The notes under the pieces were generated by a model, which was not told the DNA's origin, searched no databases, and saw nothing but the letters and a program-made list of their open reading frames with translations. This document shows, in pieces, positions 53,617 through 62,642 of a DNA stretch of 64,000 nucleotides (positions are counted from its first letter, which is position 1; each line of letters opens with the position of its first letter). Where the stretch lies: contig NZ_JFHD01000001.1 in NCBI RefSeq assembly GCF_000698575.1, forward strand, positions 434,001 through 498,000, given 5' to 3'. The translations under genes were made by a program, and so were the position numbers. The DNA comes from Caballeronia zhejiangensis (GTDB lineage Bacteria > Pseudomonadota > Gammaproteobacteria > Burkholderiales > Burkholderiaceae).

Positions 53617-54735
53617 CTACTTCACGTTCGCGCCGACGACCTGATCCCAGCCTTTGGTGACGGCGTCCTTCGTGGCGTTTTGCTGTTCGAGCGTCGGGAA
53701 CACGGCGTTGCTGTAAGCCGATGCCGGCGGCAGTTTGGCAAGCAGCGCCTGCGGCACTTTCTTCTGCGCGACCAGCTCGTTATAGCGCATCGGATGGCAG
53801 TATCCGGCCAGCCAGCCGAGTTGCCCTTCGTCGGAGTAAAGGAATTCCATCCACAATTTCGCGGCGTTCGGATGCGGTGCGTAGGCGCTGATCGCCTGCA
53901 CATAGACGCCCGCGACGACACCCGTCTTCGGCACGATCACCTGCACTTTCGGATTGCCTTTGAGCGTGTCGCGATCGGCAAGCGCGTTGTAATCCCAGCG
54001 CACGATGATCGGCGTCGTCCCCTGCGCGAGCGACGCGGCCTTGCCGATCACCGGCACGAAGTTGCCGCTCTTGTTCAGATCGGCGAAGAACTTGAGGCCC
54101 GCCTGGTCGGCCTTCGACGCGTCGCCCTTCGTCTGCGAAAGGCCCGCCGCATGGACAGCCTGAATCGCCTGATTGGCCGAACGCGGGTCGCCCGCGAGCG
54201 AGACCGCGTTGCGATAGTCTGACTTGAGCAGATCGCCCCAATCGGACGGCGGCTTGTCGATCATGTCCGCGTTGACTTCGAACGCGAGCACGCCGTAGTA
54301 GTCGCCGTACCAGTAGCCTTCCGCATCCTTCGACGCAGCCGGGATCGAATCCCACGTCGACACCTTGTAAGGCTGCAACAAGCCTTCCTTCTTCGCGGAC
54401 GGACCGAACGACAGGCCGACATCGATCACATCCGGCGCTTGCGGACCCTTGTTGCCCTTGTTGGCCTTGATCGCTTCGATCTCGTCGCCCGAGCCCGCAT
54501 CCGGATTCAGCTCGTTGACGTGGATGCCGTACTTCCTCTGGAACGTGTCGATCAGCGCGCCGTATCCGCACCAGTCGTGCGGCAACGCGATCGTGGTCAA
54601 CTGTCCTTCCTGCTTCGCGGCGGCCACGAGCGCCTCGGATGGCGCGGCCGATGCGGCGTCGATGCCGCCCGCCGCGAGTCCCGCTGCCGTGGAGATCGAA
54701 AGGAGACGGCCCGCCCAGATACGCTTCATCGTCAT
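53617..54735 (-). CDS. ABC transporter substrate-binding protein (Pot/Fbp type)
   Basis: 372-residue periplasmic receptor. Signal peptide about 1-31 (core LLSISTAAGLAAGGIDAASA). Type II binding-protein features: QLTTIALPHDWCGYGALIDTFQRKYGIHVNELNPDAGSGDEI, then DVIDVGLSFGPSAKKEGLL. Similar proteins are annotated for spermidine/putrescine, iron or 2-aminoethylphosphonate; none can be chosen from sequence alone. First gene of the importer operon, divergent from a DeoR regulator. Confidence 0.9.
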   Translation of the reverse strand: MTMKRIWAGRLLSISTAAGLAAGGIDAASAAPSEALVAAAKQEGQLTTIALPHDWCGYGALIDTFQRKYGIHVNELNPDAGSGDEIEAIKANKGNKGPQAPDVIDVGLSFGPSAKKEGLLQPYKVSTWDSIPAASKDAEGYWYGDYYGVLAFEVNADMIDKPPSDWGDLLKSDYRNAVSLAGDPRSANQAIQAVHAAGLSQTKGDASKADQAGLKFFADLNKSGNFVPVIGKAASLAQGTTPIIVRWDYNALADRDTLKGNPKVQVIVPKTGVVAGVYVQAISAYAPHPNAAKLWMEFLYSDEGQLGWLAGYCHPMRYNELVAQKKVPQALLAKLPPASAYSNAVFPTLEQQNATKDAVTKGWDQVVGANVK

Positions 54736-54917
54736 CGCTGTTCCCGAAAGGAAGGTAGTGCGTTGAAGAGAACCGCCGATTGCTGATGCAGGCTAGTTTC
54801 AAATCCTCAAATTTGCAAGCTGCCAAAAAAGTACAACTTTCGCTTATGACGGATGTAAGCTGAACAACAGCGTGCCAGCGCAATTCTCATTGTTGCTTCC
54901 ACCATCGAGCATTCCCT

Positions 54918-55697
54918 ATGTGGCAGAAAGACCGTCATCAGCGCATACGCGCGCTCCTGTCGATGCTCGGCCGTGTCTCGAACGAGAGGATCATGGCGGA
55001 GCTTTCCGTGTCGCGCGAAACGGTGCGCCGCGACTTGCTCGATCTGGAGCAGGCGGGTGCGCTGCGGCGCGTGCATGGCGGCGCCGTCCCGTCGAGCGAC
55101 GAGGCGCCCATCGCCGAACGCGCCCGCGCGAACGTGCGCGCGAAGTCGGCCATCGCGCGGGCGGCAATCGGCATCGTTCACGCCGGGCAAACCGTATTCG
55201 TCGATGCCGGAACCACGACCGCCATCCTCGCGGACGAGCTTGCGAAGCTCGCCAATCTCACCATCGTCACGAATTCGGTCGATGTCGCGCTGCGGTTGCG
55301 CGGCACATCGGGACCGCATGAGCGCGTGCGCGCGATGAACGAAGTCATCCTGCTCGGCGGCATGCTCAGCGAGCGCGCGGCGGCCACGACGGGCGCGACG
55401 ACCGTGCTCGACATCCGGCGATACCGCGCCGATCTGGCGATGCTCTCGCCTGTCGGCATCGATCAGCGGCACGGGGCGAGCAACTTCGATCGTGCAGAAG
55501 CCGAGATTGCCCGGGCGATGGTCGAGAATGCGGACCGCGTCGCGATCCTCGCCGATCACAGCAAGATCGGCCAGCGCAGCCGCATCACGTTTTGCGCGCC
55601 TCGCGACATCGACGTTCTCGTGACCGATCGCAAGTCCGGCGAGGCCGCGGATTTGCGCGCGCTCAAGAAGACAGTGGGCGACCTGGTGCTTGCGTGA
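54918..55697 (+). CDS. DeoR/GlpR family transcriptional regulator
   Basis: 259-residue repressor: N-terminal DeoR helix-turn-helix (KDRHQRIRALLSMLGRVSNERIMAELSVSRETVRRDLLDLEQAGALRRVHGGAV) and C-terminal phosphosugar-binding sensor (VDAGTTTAILADEL, VTNSVDVALRL, EVILLGGMLSE, LADHSKIGQRS). Divergent from the Pot/Fbp-type importer, which it probably controls; the sensor type hints at a sugar-phosphate or similar phosphorylated ligand. Ribosome site is weak. Confidence 0.93.
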   Translation: MWQKDRHQRIRALLSMLGRVSNERIMAELSVSRETVRRDLLDLEQAGALRRVHGGAVPSSDEAPIAERARANVRAKSAIARAAIGIVHAGQTVFVDAGTTTAILADELAKLANLTIVTNSVDVALRLRGTSGPHERVRAMNEVILLGGMLSERAAATTGATTVLDIRRYRADLAMLSPVGIDQRHGASNFDRAEAEIARAMVENADRVAILADHSKIGQRSRITFCAPRDIDVLVTDRKSGEAADLRALKKTVGDLVLA

Positions 55698-55703
55698 GCT
55701 GCG

Positions 55704-57371
55704 TCATTCCTTGACGTGCAGCGTGTCGAGCGAGCGCTTGCGCAGACGCGTGTCATGCAGCGCGCCCGCCGCATCGAGCACGGGATACGCCGTCGAACAG
55801 AAGAGCGAGTTCAGCCGTTTCATATTGCCGATGAGATCCAGGTGCAGCGCGCTGGTTTCCACGCTGCGCGAGCTTTGTCCCGCCAGCCGGTCCAGATGCT
55901 TGTGCGAGTAGGCGCGCTCCAGATCGCGAAAGCGTTCCTTCTCGGCCAGCAACTGCTCGGCGCATCGCAGATCGTTGTTGAGAAACACCGACAATCCGAG
56001 CCGCAGGTTACTGATGAGCCGCGCATGCAGATCGTCGAGTTCGCCCAGGCCCTGTTCCGAGAACGCGAGCCGTTGCGAGATTTTCTTCTCTTCGATATCA
56101 CTGACGATTCGCTCGATGATGTCTCCCGCATGCTCGAGATTGATCGTCAGCGAAATGATGTCCGTCCAGCGACGGCTTTCCGCCTCGTCGAGCTGCTCGC
56201 GGGAGATCAGCGTCAGATAGCTTTTCACTTCCGCGTAGAGCTGGTCGACGTCGTCGTCCATGCGCATGGTTTCGCGGGCGACGGCGAGATCGTTGCGTCT
56301 CAGCAGATCGGCGACGTTATCGAGCATGACGCGCACGATGTCGCCGATGCGAAGCACTTCACGCGAAGCATTCGCCAGCGCGAGGCTCGGCGTCACGAGG
56401 CCTGCCGGATCCAGGTACAGCGGGCGCAACTCGCCGGTCGCGACCGTGCGATCCGGCAGCAAACGCCGGCTGATCGCAGCGACCCGTTCGACGAGGGCGA
56501 GACACGCGCAGCAGCGCACGGTGTTGTAGATCACATGGAAACCGACTACGGCTTCGCGCGGATTGGCGATCAGAACCGGCAATCCGCGTGCGAGCAGCGA
56601 TGCGAAAGGCAGAATGATGATCGCGCCGGCCAGTTTGAATGCGAAGCTGCCAGCGGAAAGACGCCGTGCTGCCGCGTTCTGCGGCAGCGCGTTCAAGAGC
56701 GCCAGGAGCCCGCTGCCCAGATTCGCGCCGACGACGAGGCACAAGGCGACCTTCAGCGAGATGACGCCCGACGACGCCAGTGTCGCCGTCAACAGGACTG
56801 CGGCGAGGCTCGAATACGAGAGCATCGCGAAGCCCGCGCCCACGAGCGCGTCGAGCATCGTGTCGCCTGTGAGCGCGCCGAACATGACCCTGACGCCGGC
56901 GCCCTGCATCATCGGCTGAGCCGCTTCGACGATGAGATGCAGCGCCAGCAGAATCAATCCGAGTCCGATGATGGTTCGGCCCACCTGCCCCGCCCGCGTC
57001 TGCTTGCGGGTCAGGAAAAGCGGCACGCCGAACAGGATCAGGATCGGCGAAAGCCATGACAGGTCGAGCGTCAGCACTCGCGCCATTAACGCGGTGCCGA
57101 CATCCGCGCCGAGCAGAACCGTTAGCCCGGCCGCGAGCGGCACCAGTCCCTGCGCGGCGAACGATGTAATGATGACGGCTGTGGCGTTGCTACTCTGCAC
57201 GAGGCTCGTCACGCCGATGCCCGCCAGAAACGCGCGCGTCTTGCTGCCGGTGCTACGGCCCAGAATGGCGCGGAGATCGGCGCCGAGCACGCGGAGAATG
57301 CCGGTGCGAACGATATGTGAGCCCCAAACCAGGAGGGCGACGCCAGAGAGCAGATTGAGAAGAACCAGCAC
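55704..57371 (-). CDS. Na/Pi cotransporter family protein with PhoU-like domain
   Basis: 555-residue membrane protein. Two Na/Pi-cotransporter repeats, the first with GVTSLVQSSNATAVIITSFAAQG and the second near YSSLAAVLLTATLASSGVISLKVAL, about nine hydrophobic segments to residue 300, then a cytoplasmic helical PhoU-like region (about 340-540: DNVADLLRRNDLAVARETMRMDDDVDQLYAEVKSY, parts). Likely sodium-driven phosphate uptake with built-in regulation. GTG start at 57371. A Pho-box-like repeat lies about 60 bases upstream. Ends 7 bases from the DeoR gene end. Confidence 0.92.
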   Translation of the reverse strand: MLVLLNLLSGVALLVWGSHIVRTGILRVLGADLRAILGRSTGSKTRAFLAGIGVTSLVQSSNATAVIITSFAAQGLVPLAAGLTVLLGADVGTALMARVLTLDLSWLSPILILFGVPLFLTRKQTRAGQVGRTIIGLGLILLALHLIVEAAQPMMQGAGVRVMFGALTGDTMLDALVGAGFAMLSYSSLAAVLLTATLASSGVISLKVALCLVVGANLGSGLLALLNALPQNAAARRLSAGSFAFKLAGAIIILPFASLLARGLPVLIANPREAVVGFHVIYNTVRCCACLALVERVAAISRRLLPDRTVATGELRPLYLDPAGLVTPSLALANASREVLRIGDIVRVMLDNVADLLRRNDLAVARETMRMDDDVDQLYAEVKSYLTLISREQLDEAESRRWTDIISLTINLEHAGDIIERIVSDIEEKKISQRLAFSEQGLGELDDLHARLISNLRLGLSVFLNNDLRCAEQLLAEKERFRDLERAYSHKHLDRLAGQSSRSVETSALHLDLIGNMKRLNSLFCSTAYPVLDAAGALHDTRLRKRSLDTLHVKE

Positions 57372-57431
57372 GGCGAATCGATTTCCTTTGAATGGACGTG
57401 ACGCTGACGCCAGGCTGTCGAAAATTGGATT

Positions 57432-57449
57432 GTGACAATAGTGTTACAC
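57432..57449 (-). promoter_or_regulatory. Pho-box-like site before Na/Pi cotransporter gene
   Basis: On the minus strand GTGTAAC-ACTA-TTGTCAC: two 7-base half-sites 11 bp apart with a 4-base A/T-rich spacer, as in PhoB boxes (consensus CTGTCAT repeats). Matches are 4/7 and 5/7. Confidence 0.45.
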
Positions 57450-57592
57450 AGTTCCCACGGCAATTGAGTGAAGTCAATCTTCCATGCAATGCGGCGTTGC
57501 GTGCATGCCGCAACTCGCGCATCCGCTTGGAACCAGCGTCTCGCGGGTTTCGCGTCCGCAGCTAGAATCGGCGCTGGCGCATGGAGACCTCG

Positions 57593-58315
57593 ATGGGATA
57601 CCTGATCGTATTGAGCGTGGGTTGGATGGCGGGTGTTTTGAGCGGCGTGATCGGCACCGGCTCGTCGATGCTGTTGATGCCCGTGCTCGTGCTCATCTAC
57701 GGCCCGCAGCAGGCCGTTCCGATCATGGCCATCGCCGCGATCATGGGCAATCTCGGCAAGGTCCTGTCCTGGTGGCGCGAGATCGACTGGAAAGCTTCCA
57801 TTGCCTATGGCGCGACAGCCGCGCCCGGCGCGATATTAGGGGTTCACACGCTGCTTGCGCTCCCGCCGCACGCGGTCGAGCTCGCGCTTGGTCTCTTCTT
57901 TATCGCGATGGTGCCCACGCGCCGATGGCTCGCCCGCCGGGCCATGCGCCTCTCGCTCTTCCAGCTCGCGCTGATTGGCGCACCGGTCGGCTTCCTGACG
58001 GGCATCGTCGTTTCGACCGGACCGATCACCGTGCCGGTTTTCATGAACTACGGCCTTGTGAAGGGCGCGTTTCTCGCGACCGAAGCTACCGGTTCGCTGA
58101 TCGTCTACGGTGCGAAAGTCGCGGCCTTTCAGCAGTTCGGCGCCCTGCCCGCTCAAGTGGTCGCTCAAGGGTTGATTACCGGCGCGGCGATCATGGCAGG
58201 CACGTTTTGCGCGCGCGGGATCGTCGCGCGCATGTCCGCTAACACCTTCCGGTTCATCGTCGATGCGCTGATGGTGTCGTCGGGTGTGTCATTGCTATGG
58301 GCCGCAGTCCGCTGA
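57593..58315 (+). CDS. Sulfite exporter TauE/SafE family protein
   Basis: 240-residue membrane protein with seven to eight segments in two inverted halves. Typical blocks: VGWMAGVLSGVIGTGSSMLLMPVLVLIYGPQQAVPIMAI at the start and APVGFLTGIVVSTGPITVPVFMNYGLVKGAFLATEA in the middle. Family members move sulfite, sulfoacetate or other small anions. Start at 57593 since GGAGAC lies 6 bases upstream; the ATG at 57581 would overlap that site. Divergent from the Na/Pi gene. Confidence 0.9.
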   Translation: MGYLIVLSVGWMAGVLSGVIGTGSSMLLMPVLVLIYGPQQAVPIMAIAAIMGNLGKVLSWWREIDWKASIAYGATAAPGAILGVHTLLALPPHAVELALGLFFIAMVPTRRWLARRAMRLSLFQLALIGAPVGFLTGIVVSTGPITVPVFMNYGLVKGAFLATEATGSLIVYGAKVAAFQQFGALPAQVVAQGLITGAAIMAGTFCARGIVARMSANTFRFIVDALMVSSGVSLLWAAVR

Positions 58316-58575
58316 AGTGAAGGCGTCGCCGTGAACCAGCGCCTGCGCCCGATGCAAATCCCATCGCATTCCCGCAAGTCATACGTCTCTCGTGCTCTGC
58401 TCCACTGACGCACGCTTCCCTCCCGCCGCGAAGTGACGCCCCGAGCAGGCGGATCCATCGTTCAGACGGCGTCTGAATCACTCGCATTTACGCGCCGATT
58501 CAAAACTTGCGCGCGGCACAGCGCTTGCGCATCAGTGCCGCGCGCATCGACGCCGCAACTCTTCCTGGAGACATC

Positions 58576-59304
58576 ATGAAACTGCTTACTACTCAAGAAG
58601 GCCTGCCGCGCCTGTCGTGGGGTTCGATCATCGCGGGCGTCATCCTTTCGATGATCGTCTATCTCATCATGAGCGTGCTCGGCACGGCGATCGGCGCATC
58701 GCTCCTGTCGCCGTTGTCGAAGCCCGATACGTTGCACGGCTTCGGTTTCGGCTCGGGCGTATGGGTAATCGTCACGACCGTGCTCGCGGTTTTCGTCGGC
58801 TCCTATTACGCCGGACGCTGCGCGCCCGTCCTCGGATGGCTCCACGGTCTGCTGTCATGGGCGGTGATGACGCTGCTCGTCGTGTTCGGCATGACCTCGC
58901 TGATTACGGGCGCGGTGAGCACGGCCGGCAGCATCGTCGCAACCACCGCGCAAGTCGGCGCACAAGCCGGCGCGACCGCCGCGAATCAGGCGGGCGGGAA
59001 CAAGCAGCTCATCGACTCCGCGAAGCAGCAAGTGCAGGCGGCGATGGCATCGGCGGCGTCGGCTGCATCCTCTCCGGATGCCGAACAGAACGCGCGCCAG
59101 GCCGCCGACACCGCCGCGCGTGGCGTCGCTCGCGCAAGCTGGTTCTCGTTCGCGGCGCTCGTCGTCGGCGCGATCATCGCGATCGTTTCGGGCGGCGCGG
59201 GCTTTCGTCATCAGCCGCCGGTCGAGGAAGGCGGCGGCTCCGCGCTGGATCGCAAGAACGCGGCCCCTCGCAATCGCACCGTGCAGGCAGGCGCCCGCCT
59301 TTGA
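58576..59304 (+). CDS. Membrane protein, PhnA-like / stress-associated
   Basis: 242-residue protein with three hydrophobic stretches at the N-terminal side (GSIIAGVILSMIVYLIMSVLGTAIGASL; GSGVWVIVTTVLAVFVGSYYAGR; SWAVMTLLVVFGMTSLITGAV), an Ala/Gln-rich helical middle (about 130-190), and a last segment FAALVVGAIIAIVSGGAGF. GGAGA precedes the ATG at 58576. Similar proteins are annotated PhnA-like without proof. It heads a set with two DUF2382 genes, a grouping seen with stress-response proteins. Confidence 0.75.
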   Translation: MKLLTTQEGLPRLSWGSIIAGVILSMIVYLIMSVLGTAIGASLLSPLSKPDTLHGFGFGSGVWVIVTTVLAVFVGSYYAGRCAPVLGWLHGLLSWAVMTLLVVFGMTSLITGAVSTAGSIVATTAQVGAQAGATAANQAGGNKQLIDSAKQQVQAAMASAASAASSPDAEQNARQAADTAARGVARASWFSFAALVVGAIIAIVSGGAGFRHQPPVEEGGGSALDRKNAAPRNRTVQAGARL

Positions 59305-59348
59305 GCGCGCCCGGCCGACGACCTGACCACGCTTCAACGGAGACGCCG

Positions 59349-59810
59349 ATGAGCGCCGATGACAAGCCCACGACCCCGAACGCGACGAACGCGGACTCGT
59401 CCGGCACGTCCGACGAGCTCCGGCTTTCCGCCGTGCAGGAAGAATTGTCCGTCGACGTGAAGCGGACGGAGACCGGCGCCGTGCGCGTTCGCAAGGTGGT
59501 GCATGAAGAGATGCAGCCGGTCAGCATGCGCCTGAGCGCCGAAGAGGTGGAAGTCAGGCGCGTGGCCGTGAATCGTCCGGTCGAGGAACGTGCCGAGCCG
59601 CGTCGCGAAGGCGACACGCTCATCATTCCTGTGTACGAATACGTGCCGGTCGTTCGCATGCAGCTCACGTTGAAAGAAGAGGTGCATGTGACGACGCGAG
59701 AGACGCAACAGGACGTCGTCCACCAGGTTCTTCTGAACTCCGAAGAATTGGTGGTTGAACGCCGCGAAGGCACGAGCGGCAAGTGGAAGCCCGATCCGGA
59801 TGCCGGCTAG
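59349..59810 (+). CDS. DUF2382 (YsnF/AvaK) domain protein, short
   Basis: 153-residue soluble protein with one DUF2382 domain: LRLSAVQEELSVDVKRTETGAVRVRKVVHEE, then VEVRRVAVNRPVEERAEPRREGDTLIIPVYEY, beta-rich and highly charged. ACGGAGA lies 6 bases before the ATG at 59349. The domain occurs in general-stress proteins; molecular role unknown. 44 bases after the membrane-protein gene. Confidence 0.88.
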   Translation: MSADDKPTTPNATNADSSGTSDELRLSAVQEELSVDVKRTETGAVRVRKVVHEEMQPVSMRLSAEEVEVRRVAVNRPVEERAEPRREGDTLIIPVYEYVPVVRMQLTLKEEVHVTTRETQQDVVHQVLLNSEELVVERREGTSGKWKPDPDAG

Positions 59811-59899
59811 ATTCACCCGCACCCGAGGCGGGAACGGCCGTTGCGCATATGGACCGGCGCACCTCTCGATACCCGAATCACTCTCACGGAGATAATGCA

Positions 59900-60754
59900 A
59901 TGAGCCAGACCATCATCGGTGTATTCAATACGCTTCAGGACGCGGAACTTGCTCAGACGCGCCTCGAAACGGAAGGCGTCGCCCGCACGAATATGAACGT
60001 GCATGCGAACGATATGAGCGCGTCCACGTCCGTGTCCGGCGATGCCACCGACCGTCCCGCCGGCGAGCATCACGAAGGCGCGATGGCGCGCATCGAGCAC
60101 TTCTTCAAGAACCTGTTCGGCGATCACGATCAGCCCGAGGAAATCGGCCACTATCACGAAGCGGTGCGTCGCGGCGGCGCGCTGTTGACGGTGGATGTGA
60201 TCGACGAATCGTCGATCGAACGCGTGCGCGACGCGCTCTATGCAGCCGGCGCCATCGACATCGACACGCGCGTCGAGCAATGGCGCAGCACGGGCTATAG
60301 CGGCTATGACCGCAATGCGCCGGCTTATACGGCCGATGAGATCGCCGCTGAACGGCAGGCCTTTCCCGTCGTGAAGGAATCCGTCGAAGTCGGCAAGCGC
60401 GAAGTGCAGACGGGCGGCGTGCGCGTCTATTCGCGGGTGACCGAAACGCCGGTGAGCGAATCGGTGAATCTGCGTGAAGAACACGCGAACATCGAGCGTC
60501 GGCCGGTGGATCGTCCGGCGACGGTGGCGGATCTTAAGGAAGGCTTCGTCGAGATCAGGGAAACGGCCGAGCAGCCCGTCGTGGCGAAGACGGCGCGCGT
60601 GGTCGAGGAAGTGGTCGTCGGCAAGGAAGAAACGAACCGCACCGAAACCATTCACGACACGGTGCGCGGTACCGAAGTGGAAGTCGAGCGGACGGCGGGC
60701 AACCGGGACGTAGCCGACGGCGCGGTTCCGCCGGCGAAAAAGACGCCGCTGTAA
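59900..60754 (+). CDS. YflT-like plus DUF2382 stress protein
   Basis: 284-residue protein. N-terminal ~110 residues resemble the general stress 17M/YflT domain (IIGVFNTLQDAELAQTRLETEGV, then GGALLTVDVIDESSIERVRDALYAAGAIDIDTR); C-terminal DUF2382 domain (about 165-270: VVKESVEVGKREVQTGGVRVYSRVTETPVSESVNLREEHANIERRPVDR, parts). ACGGAG lies 10 bases before the ATG. The DUF2382 part is related to that of the preceding gene, suggesting duplication and fusion. Confidence 0.88.
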   Translation: MSQTIIGVFNTLQDAELAQTRLETEGVARTNMNVHANDMSASTSVSGDATDRPAGEHHEGAMARIEHFFKNLFGDHDQPEEIGHYHEAVRRGGALLTVDVIDESSIERVRDALYAAGAIDIDTRVEQWRSTGYSGYDRNAPAYTADEIAAERQAFPVVKESVEVGKREVQTGGVRVYSRVTETPVSESVNLREEHANIERRPVDRPATVADLKEGFVEIRETAEQPVVAKTARVVEEVVVGKEETNRTETIHDTVRGTEVEVERTAGNRDVADGAVPPAKKTPL

Positions 60755-60769
60755 CGCGTAGTGAGATCG

Positions 60770-60789
60770 GCCGCTCCCTGCGGAGCGGC
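60770..60789. terminator. Bidirectional hairpin between convergent genes
   Basis: Perfect 8-bp stem GCCGCTCC/GGAGCGGC with a 4-base loop, 15 bases past the stress-protein gene and 38 before the GntR gene end. The T-tract is poor on both strands. Confidence 0.45.
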
Positions 60790-60827
60790 TGATTCCGCAC
60801 GTCTGCGTCCGCTACATTCCCGTTCGC

Positions 60828-61523
60828 TCAGTCGACGAAAGGCAGCTTGCGGTCGCGCGCTTCCGTCAGCATGGAAACGGTGATCTTGCGCACTTCCAGC
60901 TTGCTTTGCGTGATATGCGCGCGCAGCAGCATCGCCGCTTCGCCGCACTTGCCGCGATCGATGAAGCGCAGCATTTTCGCGTGCTCGTCGTAAGTTGCGC
61001 TAGTGCGATGCGGCTTCAAGAAATCCAGCCGCCGCACGATGCGGATGCGCTCCGTCACTTCGTTATGCACGCGCAGCATCTCGCCGTTGCCGCTTGCGCG
61101 CACGAGTCCGCGGTGAAAGTCCTCGTCCAGGCGAAACATCGCGACGGGATCGCTTTCCTGCGCATCGGGCGAAACGCACCACACCGACTTGAGCGCATCC
61201 ACTTCCGGATGCGGTGGCGCGCTGCTCGCGAGTTTGTCGAGCGATGCGGTCTCCAGCACGATTCGCAAGTCATACAACTGATCGAGCTGCGCGAAGTTGA
61301 TCTCCGACACCTTCCAGCCACGCCTGAAACCGACTTCGAGATAGCCTTCGCGCAGCAGGCGGAACAGCGCGTCGCGCATCGGCGTACGCGACACCCCGTA
61401 GTATTGCGCGATGTCGGTCTCCGAGAAGCGGTCGCCGGGAAACAGGCGAAAGCTGAAGATGTCCTGCTTCAACTGCTGATAAACCTGCTCGGCAAGCGGA
61501 TTGGCGCTCTGAATGGCGCGCAC
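60828..61523 (-). CDS. GntR family regulator (FadR/FCD subgroup)
   Basis: 231-residue regulator: winged helix at 1-75 (LAEQVYQQLKQDIFSFRLFPGDRFSETDIAQYYGVSRTPMRDALFRLLREGYL, parts) and helical FCD ligand domain (about 85-215: YDLRIVLETASLDKLA, LDEDFHRGLVRASGNGEML) with conserved Asp/His metal ligands. GTG start at 61523. It follows the nitrogen-type operon on the same strand with 57 bases between and probably regulates it. Confidence 0.92.
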   Translation of the reverse strand: MRAIQSANPLAEQVYQQLKQDIFSFRLFPGDRFSETDIAQYYGVSRTPMRDALFRLLREGYLEVGFRRGWKVSEINFAQLDQLYDLRIVLETASLDKLASSAPPHPEVDALKSVWCVSPDAQESDPVAMFRLDEDFHRGLVRASGNGEMLRVHNEVTERIRIVRRLDFLKPHRTSATYDEHAKMLRFIDRGKCGEAAMLLRAHITQSKLEVRKITVSMLTEARDRKLPFVD

Positions 61524-61580
61524 GGCACTGCGCTCCGTGAGTTTGGGCGAGTTGATTCGATGTCTCCGTGTAATGCCTCT

Positions 61581-61979
61581 TCAGGGCGTTTCGATCAGGC
61601 TCACGTGCGCCGCGACGATGGTCCACCCCGCGAACGCATTCGATGCATTGCCGATGCGCGCCCACGTCTGCATCTGACGTCCGAGCAAAGGCGTGGCATC
61701 GCTCGTGAATTCGGTGCTGACCGAAGCGTAATCCGTGCCGAAAGTCGTGACCACCGTTCGATGCAAACGCCGCGAACGCGGCACCGGCGCGCACGTCTCG
61801 CGCCAGCGGCGAATTTCATCGCCGCCATGCTGCACTTCGGCGATGCCGTATCGTACCGTTTCCGGCGCGTGCCAGAAGAGCGCGTTCATGGTAGCCACAT
61901 CGTTATCGACGAGCGCCTTCTCATAGGCGATGAACGCGCGCTCGACTTCAGCCACCGTTTCCGGACGATTCAGTTCCAT
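61581..61979 (-). CDS. AtzH-like (SnoaL-fold) protein
   Basis: 132-residue protein of the AtzH/HpxZ-like family: ETVAEVERAFIAYEKALVDNDVATMNALFWHAPETVRYGIAE, then STEFTSDATPLLGRQMQTWARIG. Relatives accompany amidases of ureide, oxalurate or biuret breakdown (for instance carboxybiuret hydrolase clusters) and have an accessory role. ATG shares a base with the cysteine hydrolase stop, so the two are coupled. No AtzE/AtzG-type amidase is visible in the window. Confidence 0.88.
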   Translation of the reverse strand: MELNRPETVAEVERAFIAYEKALVDNDVATMNALFWHAPETVRYGIAEVQHGGDEIRRWRETCAPVPRSRRLHRTVVTTFGTDYASVSTEFTSDATPLLGRQMQTWARIGNASNAFAGWTIVAAHVSLIETP

Positions 61980-62638
61980 CAATTCTCCAGCACATCGGCG
62001 AGCGTGGCCGTCCATCCGACGATGCCGCCCTGCGAGCGAATCATCTCGATGGTCGCAGTCTTGAACGACGGTATGTAGCTCGCCGTCGCGTCTTCTATCA
62101 GCACGCATTCGTAGCCGCGATCGTTCGCTTCGCGCATGCTCGTCTGCACGCATACTTCGGTCGTGACGCCTGCGAACACGAGATGCGTGATGCCGCATCG
62201 CGCAAGCTCTTCGCCGAGGCGCGTTGCGTAAAAGGCGCCTTTGCCGGGCTTGTCGATGACGATCTCGCCCGTAATGGGCGCGACCGCATCGACGATGGCG
62301 TTGCCCGGTTCGCCGCGAACGAGAATGCGGCCCATCGGTCCCATATCGCCGATGCGCGCTCGTGGCGCGCCGCGCAGCCGCTTCGCATCCGGACAATCGG
62401 AGAGATCGGGCGCGTGCGATTCGCGCGTATGCACGACGAGCCAGCCGCGATCGCGCGCATGTTCGATCAGCTGCGCGACGGTCGGCACGATCGACGTCAG
62501 CAGCGACACATCGTTGCCGAGCGCTTCGCCGAAGCCGCCCGGCTCCACGAAGTCGCGCTGCATGTCGATGACGATCAACGCCGTATGCGCTACATCGAAC
62601 GTGAACGGAGACGGTCGGGCGCGGGTCAGGGTAGGCAT
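61979..62638 (-). CDS. Cysteine hydrolase, isochorismatase family (biuret/ureide amidase-like)
   Basis: 219-residue hydrolase with triad D25 ([11 protein letters not shown]), K133 ([11 protein letters not shown]) and C163 ([11 protein letters not shown]). Family members near AtzH-like genes include biuret and ureidoacrylate amidohydrolases. The segment [14 protein letters not shown] is typical of that subgroup. Four bases after the formamidase gene. It probably releases ammonia from a small amide or ureide. Only distantly like the isochorismatase-family gene at 22463. Confidence 0.9.
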   Translation of the reverse strand: MPTLTRARPSPFTFDVAHTALIVIDMQRDFVEPGGFGEALGNDVSLLTSIVPTVAQLIEHARDRGWLVVHTRESHAPDLSDCPDAKRLRGAPRARIGDMGPMGRILVRGEPGNAIVDAVAPITGEIVIDKPGKGAFYATRLGEELARCGITHLVFAGVTTEVCVQTSMREANDRGYECVLIEDATASYIPSFKTATIEMIRSQGGIVGWTATLADVLEN

Positions 62639-62642
62639 GGCG

